This document shows, one piece after another, positions 60,928-64,000 of a DNA stretch of 64,000 bases; within the stretch, counting starts at the first letter, position 1; every line of letters begins with the position of its first letter. Made by a program: the position numbers and the translations under genes. Origin of the DNA: Rhodococcus rhodnii NBRC 100604. Its GTDB lineage: Bacteria > Actinomycetota > Actinomycetes > Mycobacteriales > Mycobacteriaceae. The notes below the pieces were generated by a model, which saw only the letters and a list, made by a program, of their open reading frames with translations, did not search any database and was not told where the DNA came from. The stretch is from NCBI RefSeq assembly GCF_001894925.1, contig NZ_BCXD01000013.1, forward strand, positions 1-64,000. Reading direction: 5' to 3'.

Positions 60928-61757
60928 CCGGCTGGCTGGACGGCTATTCGGCGCTGATCACCGGTGGCGGCACCGGGATCGGGCGCGCCGTCGCCGAGCG
61001 TTATCTCGCCGAGGGAGCCTCGGTGACGATCCTCGGCCGCGACCGGGATCAGCTCGACAAGGTCGTCGCGGACTCGGCGGACCCGTCGCGGATGCACGCC
61101 GTCCAGGCGGACGTCCGCAGCTCCGAGCAACTGCACGCCGCGGTCGTGGAGGCGGTCGATCGGTTCGGCAAACTCGACACGCTCGTCGCGAACGCCGGCG
61201 TGTGGGACTACCAGCGGCAGCTGACGCGGTTCACGGGAGACGAGCTCGCGGCGACCGTCGACGAGGTGTTCTCGGTCAACGTCAAGGGCTACTTCCTCGC
61301 GGCCGAGGCGGCGTGGCGTGAACTCGTCGCGACGCGGGGCTCCATCGTCATGACGCTGTCCAACACGTCGTTCTACGTCAACGGCGGCGGGCCGGTCTAC
61401 ACCGCGAGCAAGCACGCATGCCTCGGGCTCATGCGCGAACTCGCGTACGAGCTCGCCCCGAAGGTGCGGGTCAACGGTGTCGCGTGCGGCGGTATGAGCA
61501 CCGACCTGCGCGGCCCGGAGTCGTTGTCGATGACCGAGCGATCCATCTCGGCATCGTTCGCCAAGCGCGGCCCGGATTCGCCTCCGCCGCCGATTCCGTT
61601 GCACGATTCGAGTATCGATCCCACCGATTTCACCGGTCCCTACGTGCTGCTCGCCTCCCGCGAGCAGGCGGGCCCGATCACCGGTGAAGCGATCTCGATC
61701 GACGGCGGGATGGGTGTGCGCGGATTCGCCTCCGACGCCGGCGGAAACCACCTCTGA
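60924..61757 (+). CDS. cis-dihydrodiol dehydrogenase, short-chain dehydrogenase family
   Basis: A 277-residue SDR converting the cis-dihydrodiol made by the dioxygenase to a catechol. The cofactor motif is ITGGGTGIGRAVAERYLAEG, followed by TLVANAGVWDYQ, the active-site Ser in LSNTSFYVNGGGPVYTASKH with the YxxxK pair, and GGMGVRG in the C-terminal part. The VWDY and FYVNGGGP segments are those of the BphB/HcaB/TodD diol dehydrogenase subgroup. ATG 60924 overlaps the hydrolase stop. Confidence 0.92.
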   Translation: MTGWLDGYSALITGGGTGIGRAVAERYLAEGASVTILGRDRDQLDKVVADSADPSRMHAVQADVRSSEQLHAAVVEAVDRFGKLDTLVANAGVWDYQRQLTRFTGDELAATVDEVFSVNVKGYFLAAEAAWRELVATRGSIVMTLSNTSFYVNGGGPVYTASKHACLGLMRELAYELAPKVRVNGVACGGMSTDLRGPESLSMTERSISASFAKRGPDSPPPPIPLHDSSIDPTDFTGPYVLLASREQAGPITGEAISIDGGMGVRGFASDAGGNHL

Positions 61758-61790
61758 CTCTCCACCGAACACGACGAAGGAAATCCCGAC

Positions 61791-61835
61791 ATGAGATCCG
61801 GCACTCTCGACACCACGTTCGGACGCCTCGCATGA
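61791..61835 (+). CDS. 14-codon mini-ORF overlapping the acyl-CoA synthetase start
   Basis: ATG 61791 is preceded by AAGGAA at a normal distance and encodes MRSGTLDTTFGRLA; its stop overlaps the next ATG (ATGA, 61832-61835). The downstream gene has no clear ribosome binding site of its own, so it may be translated by reinitiation after this mini-ORF. Alternatively it is the remnant of a deleted gene. A 10-base direct repeat ACGTTCGGAC lies in both starts (61815-61824 and 61835-61844). Confidence 0.35.
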   Translation: MRSGTLDTTFGRLA

Positions 61836-63421
61836 CGTTCGGACATCCCGCGAACTCCGGCGTCGCGGTCGACGTGAACCCGGCCGCCGCCGTGGCCCGC
61901 AACGCCGGCTGGAATGCGGCCGCGGTGGCCCTCCGCTACGGCGACACGGCCGTGACGTACGCCGACCTCGACGATCGCACCGCTCGGCTCGCAGCCGTCC
62001 TCACCGATGGCGGCGTCGGGCCCGGCGACCGCGTCTCGTACGTGGGCCTCAACAGCCCCGCGTTCCTGACGACGCTGCTCGCGACGTTGCGGATCGGCGC
62101 GATCTTCGTGCCCGTCAACTTCCGGCTCGCCGGCCCCGAACTGAGGACGGTCCTCGAACGCAGCGGCGCCGTCGCGCTCGTGGGGGAGAGCGGTCACTGC
62201 GACATCGTCGACGCCGTCCGCGACTCCGTCGCGGTGAAGCGTTACCTGCTCGTCGACGACGATCCGACGACCCCGCCCGCCGGCGACGTCCCGGGCTGGG
62301 AGCGGTGGTCGGGTCTCCTCGACGCCGCGGAGCCGACCGAGCAGATCGCCACCGGCAGGTTCGACGACCCCGCGATCCTCATGTTCACCTCCGGCACCAC
62401 GGGTGTCCCGAAGGGAGTCGTCCTCACCCACGGCAACATCTGGTGGAACTCGGTCAACGTCGACACGATGCTCGACGCCCGCCGTGGCGACGTCACGTAC
62501 GCGTCCGCGCCGCTCTTCCACGTGGGGGCGCTGAACAGCTTCGTCGTCCGCACGATCGTGCGCGGCGGAACCGTCGTTCTGCGCCGCACGTTCGACCCGG
62601 CGGAGTTCCTGGCCGACGTCGCGCACCATCGTGTCAACTCGCTGTTCGCGGTGCCCGCGATGCTCGCCGGCCTGCGCCGGGTGCCGGGACTCTTCGAGAC
62701 GGACCTGTCGCACTTGCGCTCGGTCGTCGTCGCGGGTGCGCCGGTGCCGCCGTCGCTCATCCGCGAGTTCGCGGACCACGGTGTCTGGCTGCAGCAGGCG
62801 TGGGGGCTGACCGAGACCGCGCCGTTCGCCACGCATCTGCCCGTCGAACGCACCCTAGACAAGATCGGGTCGGCCGGGATCCCGATGCCCTACACGCAGA
62901 TCCGCATCGTGGAGGTCGGCACGACCACGCCCGTCGGGCCGATGGTCAGCGGCGAGATCCTCGTTCGGGGGCCGAACGTAACGCCCGGCTACTGGGAGAA
63001 CCCGGAGGCGACGGCAGCGGCGTTCGACGAGGACGGCTGGTTCCATTCCGGCGACATCGGCTACCTCGACGAGGACGGCTACTTGTTCATCGTCGACCGG
63101 CTCAAGGACATGGTCATCACCGGCGGGGAGAACGTCTATCCCGCGGAGGTCGAGCGCGTGCTCGCCACCATGCCGGGAGTCACCGACGTCGCCGTGGTCG
63201 GAGTTCCGGACGACACGTGGGGCGAGCTCGTCGTCGCGGTCGTGTCGCTGGATGCCGCCGCCGCGATCACCCTCGACGACGTGCGTGAGTTCGCCGCCGA
63301 ACAACTCGCCCGCTACAAGCTCCCGCGCAAGCTCGAAGTGATCGACCGGGTGCCGCGCAACGCGTCCGGCAAGCTCGAGAAGCTCACCATTCGGCGCTTC
63401 GTCGAGGACCGGACGCAGTGA
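61832..63421 (+). CDS. Acyl-CoA synthetase, AMP-forming
   Basis: A 529-residue ANL-superfamily ligase. The AMP-binding P-loop-like motif is ILMFTSGTTGVPKGVVLTH, followed by QQAWGLTETAP, the adenine/hinge region GWFHSGDIGYLDEDGYLFIVDR, KDMVITGGENVYPAEVE, and the C-terminal catalytic Lys in NASGKLEKLTIRR. A short N-terminal part begins MTFGHPANSGVAVDVNPAAAV. Acid substrate is not known; by context an arylpropionate, a cinnamate or a side-chain product of the aromatic pathway is likely. Its stop overlaps the next gene (GTGA). Confidence 0.93.
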   Translation: MTFGHPANSGVAVDVNPAAAVARNAGWNAAAVALRYGDTAVTYADLDDRTARLAAVLTDGGVGPGDRVSYVGLNSPAFLTTLLATLRIGAIFVPVNFRLAGPELRTVLERSGAVALVGESGHCDIVDAVRDSVAVKRYLLVDDDPTTPPAGDVPGWERWSGLLDAAEPTEQIATGRFDDPAILMFTSGTTGVPKGVVLTHGNIWWNSVNVDTMLDARRGDVTYASAPLFHVGALNSFVVRTIVRGGTVVLRRTFDPAEFLADVAHHRVNSLFAVPAMLAGLRRVPGLFETDLSHLRSVVVAGAPVPPSLIREFADHGVWLQQAWGLTETAPFATHLPVERTLDKIGSAGIPMPYTQIRIVEVGTTTPVGPMVSGEILVRGPNVTPGYWENPEATAAAFDEDGWFHSGDIGYLDEDGYLFIVDRLKDMVITGGENVYPAEVERVLATMPGVTDVAVVGVPDDTWGELVVAVVSLDAAAAITLDDVREFAAEQLARYKLPRKLEVIDRVPRNASGKLEKLTIRRFVEDRTQ

Positions 63422-63918
63422 GCGTGCAGACCCCGGCGGGGGAGAGCGCCGCGCCGTGGACGGCCGAGGTCGTGTCGTGGGGCGACGGCGGCGGACGTGT
63501 GGCGTTGCAACGCGACGAAGGCCGCGTCGTCACCGCCGAGGTGAGCCGCTGCGCGCGGGGCCGGCTTCGGCTCGCGTATCCCGTCGCCGCCCACGACGTC
63601 GAGGTCCGGTTGCCCGCCCTCGTGTCGACCGACGACCTCACCGCGGTCCTGAGGTCGGTGGTCGGCGCTGTCCGCCGCGTAAACCCCGAGTGCCGGAAGG
63701 TGCTGTTCGCCGTCGAGCGGACCACCGACGCCGAGACCACGAACGCCGAGAGCACGAACGCCGAGAGCGCGAGCGCGACCATCGCGGCAGCGGAGGCCGC
63801 CGGTTTCCGCTACGTCGTCGACGTCGATCTGGCGGAGGCGGAACTCGGGCTCATGGTCGCCGAGCCGGAGTGGGTCACCGCGGTCGACATCGATCTGGAT
63901 CGCGTTCCGGGTACCTGA
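63418..63918 (+). CDS. Hypothetical protein encoded with the acyl-CoA synthetase
   Basis: A 166-residue protein of no recognised family. It has a beta-rich N-terminal half (VVSWGDGGGRVALQRDEGR, then ARGRLRLAYPVAAHDVEVRLPALVSTDDL) and an alpha/beta C-terminal half with AAAEAAGFRYVVDVDLAEAELGLMV, the latter weakly reminiscent of GNAT acetyltransferase strands. Between them lies a Thr/Asn/Ala/Glu/Ser linker with a perfect 15-base tandem duplication (TNAES twice). GTG 63418 overlaps the synthetase stop, so it belongs to the aromatic operon. Function unknown. Confidence 0.75.
   Translation: MSVQTPAGESAAPWTAEVVSWGDGGGRVALQRDEGRVVTAEVSRCARGRLRLAYPVAAHDVEVRLPALVSTDDLTAVLRSVVGAVRRVNPECRKVLFAVERTTDAETTNAESTNAESASATIAAAEAAGFRYVVDVDLAEAELGLMVAEPEWVTAVDIDLDRVPGT
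63739..63768. repeat. Two tandem copies of a 15-base unit (TNAES coding)
   Basis: ACGAACGCCGAGAGC at 63739-63753 is repeated exactly at 63754-63768. As a multiple of three it keeps the frame and lengthens the interdomain linker of the hypothetical protein by five residues per copy. Confidence 0.9.
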
Positions 63919-63927
63919 CTCACGCCG

Positions 63928-64000
63928 TCAGCCGGCGAGGGCGTGCTGCACGCGCGGCGGCGTGGTGCGAACGTCCTGCCGGCGGCGGGTGGGCAGTACC
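63928..64000 (-). CDS. Possible C-terminus of a gene continuing beyond the window
   Basis: On the minus strand a frame is open from the window edge to a TGA at 63928-63930, ending in VLPTRRRQDVRTTPPRVQHALAG. Only 23 residues are visible, so neither coding nor family can be judged. If real, it is convergent with the aromatic operon and starts outside the window. Confidence 0.3.
   Translation of the reverse strand, partial: VLPTRRRQDVRTTPPRVQHALAG

Noticed and set aside
63739-63768. CRISPR-like repeats
   Set aside because: There are only two directly adjacent 15-base copies inside a coding frame, with no spacers.

Overview
The window is a high-GC actinobacterial chromosome segment. Its gene content and order (dnaE1, Ddn-like protein, ilvA, treX/treY/treZ, bioA-bioF-bioD, bioB, nadA-nadB-nadC, the his operon with priA and impA, the trp operon, lgt, pyk, tesB) follow the Mycobacterium tuberculosis Rv1547-Rv1618 backbone. 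Added steroid- and aromatic-type catabolic genes fit Rhodococcus or a close member of the Nocardiaceae. No rRNA, tRNA, CRISPR array, insertion sequence or prophage was recognised, and no gene-free stretch exceeds about 200 bases.

Layout. 1-6.4 kb: the 3' end of dnaE1, a deazaflavin-dependent reductase overlapping poxB, ilvA and a TetR regulator. 6.4-14.5 kb: trehalose synthesis from glycogen (treX-treY), with treZ separated from them by a TetR/oxidoreductase pair and interrupted by an in-frame TAG. 14.5-21.7 kb: biotin synthesis (bioA divergent from bioF-bioD, then bioQ divergent from bioB-bsaP) with four TTGAAC-N3-GTTCAA operators, and two glyoxalase-fold genes, one carrying a frameshifting 23-bp duplication. 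21.6-26 kb: the NAD repressor nrtR divergent from nadABC, sharing one inverted repeat. 26-29 kb: a frameshifted sugar-type symporter gene and a PLP-dependent lyase. 29-37.3 kb: the his operon hisD-C-B-(51-aa membrane protein)-MFS-hisH-(90-aa membrane protein)-priA-impA-hisF-hisI. 37.3-38 kb: a tautomerase facing a MarR gene. 38.1-47.8 kb: trpE, a Trp-associated membrane protein, trpC, trpB, trpA, lgt, a TM2 protein, pyk and tesB. 47.8-54.3 kb: accessory genes (HSL-type esterase, KstD-like flavoprotein, secreted protein, acetyltransferase, TetR/DUF418 pair). 54.3-64 kb: an aromatic ring-dihydroxylation and meta-cleavage cluster.

How the genes work together. The central part is a chain of biosynthetic operons (biotin, NAD, His, Trp), densely packed with 4-base ATGA/GTGA overlaps. 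PriA serves both His and Trp synthesis, consistent with the lack of trpF here. Two local repressors, BioQ and NrtR, sit beside their targets. Many operon heads show a -10 hexamer (nAnnnT) 6-8 bases before the start codon, which suggests leaderless transcripts. The right end encodes a Rieske dioxygenase in the unusual order alpha-ferredoxin-reductase-beta, a cis-diol dehydrogenase, a DHPP-type extradiol dioxygenase and a C-C hydrolase, which together could take a phenylpropanoid-like acid to 2-hydroxypenta-2,4-dienoate. The lower pathway lies outside the window. Two frame-disrupting changes and one nonsense codon (treZ, symporter, VOC gene) may be real gene decay or assembly errors.
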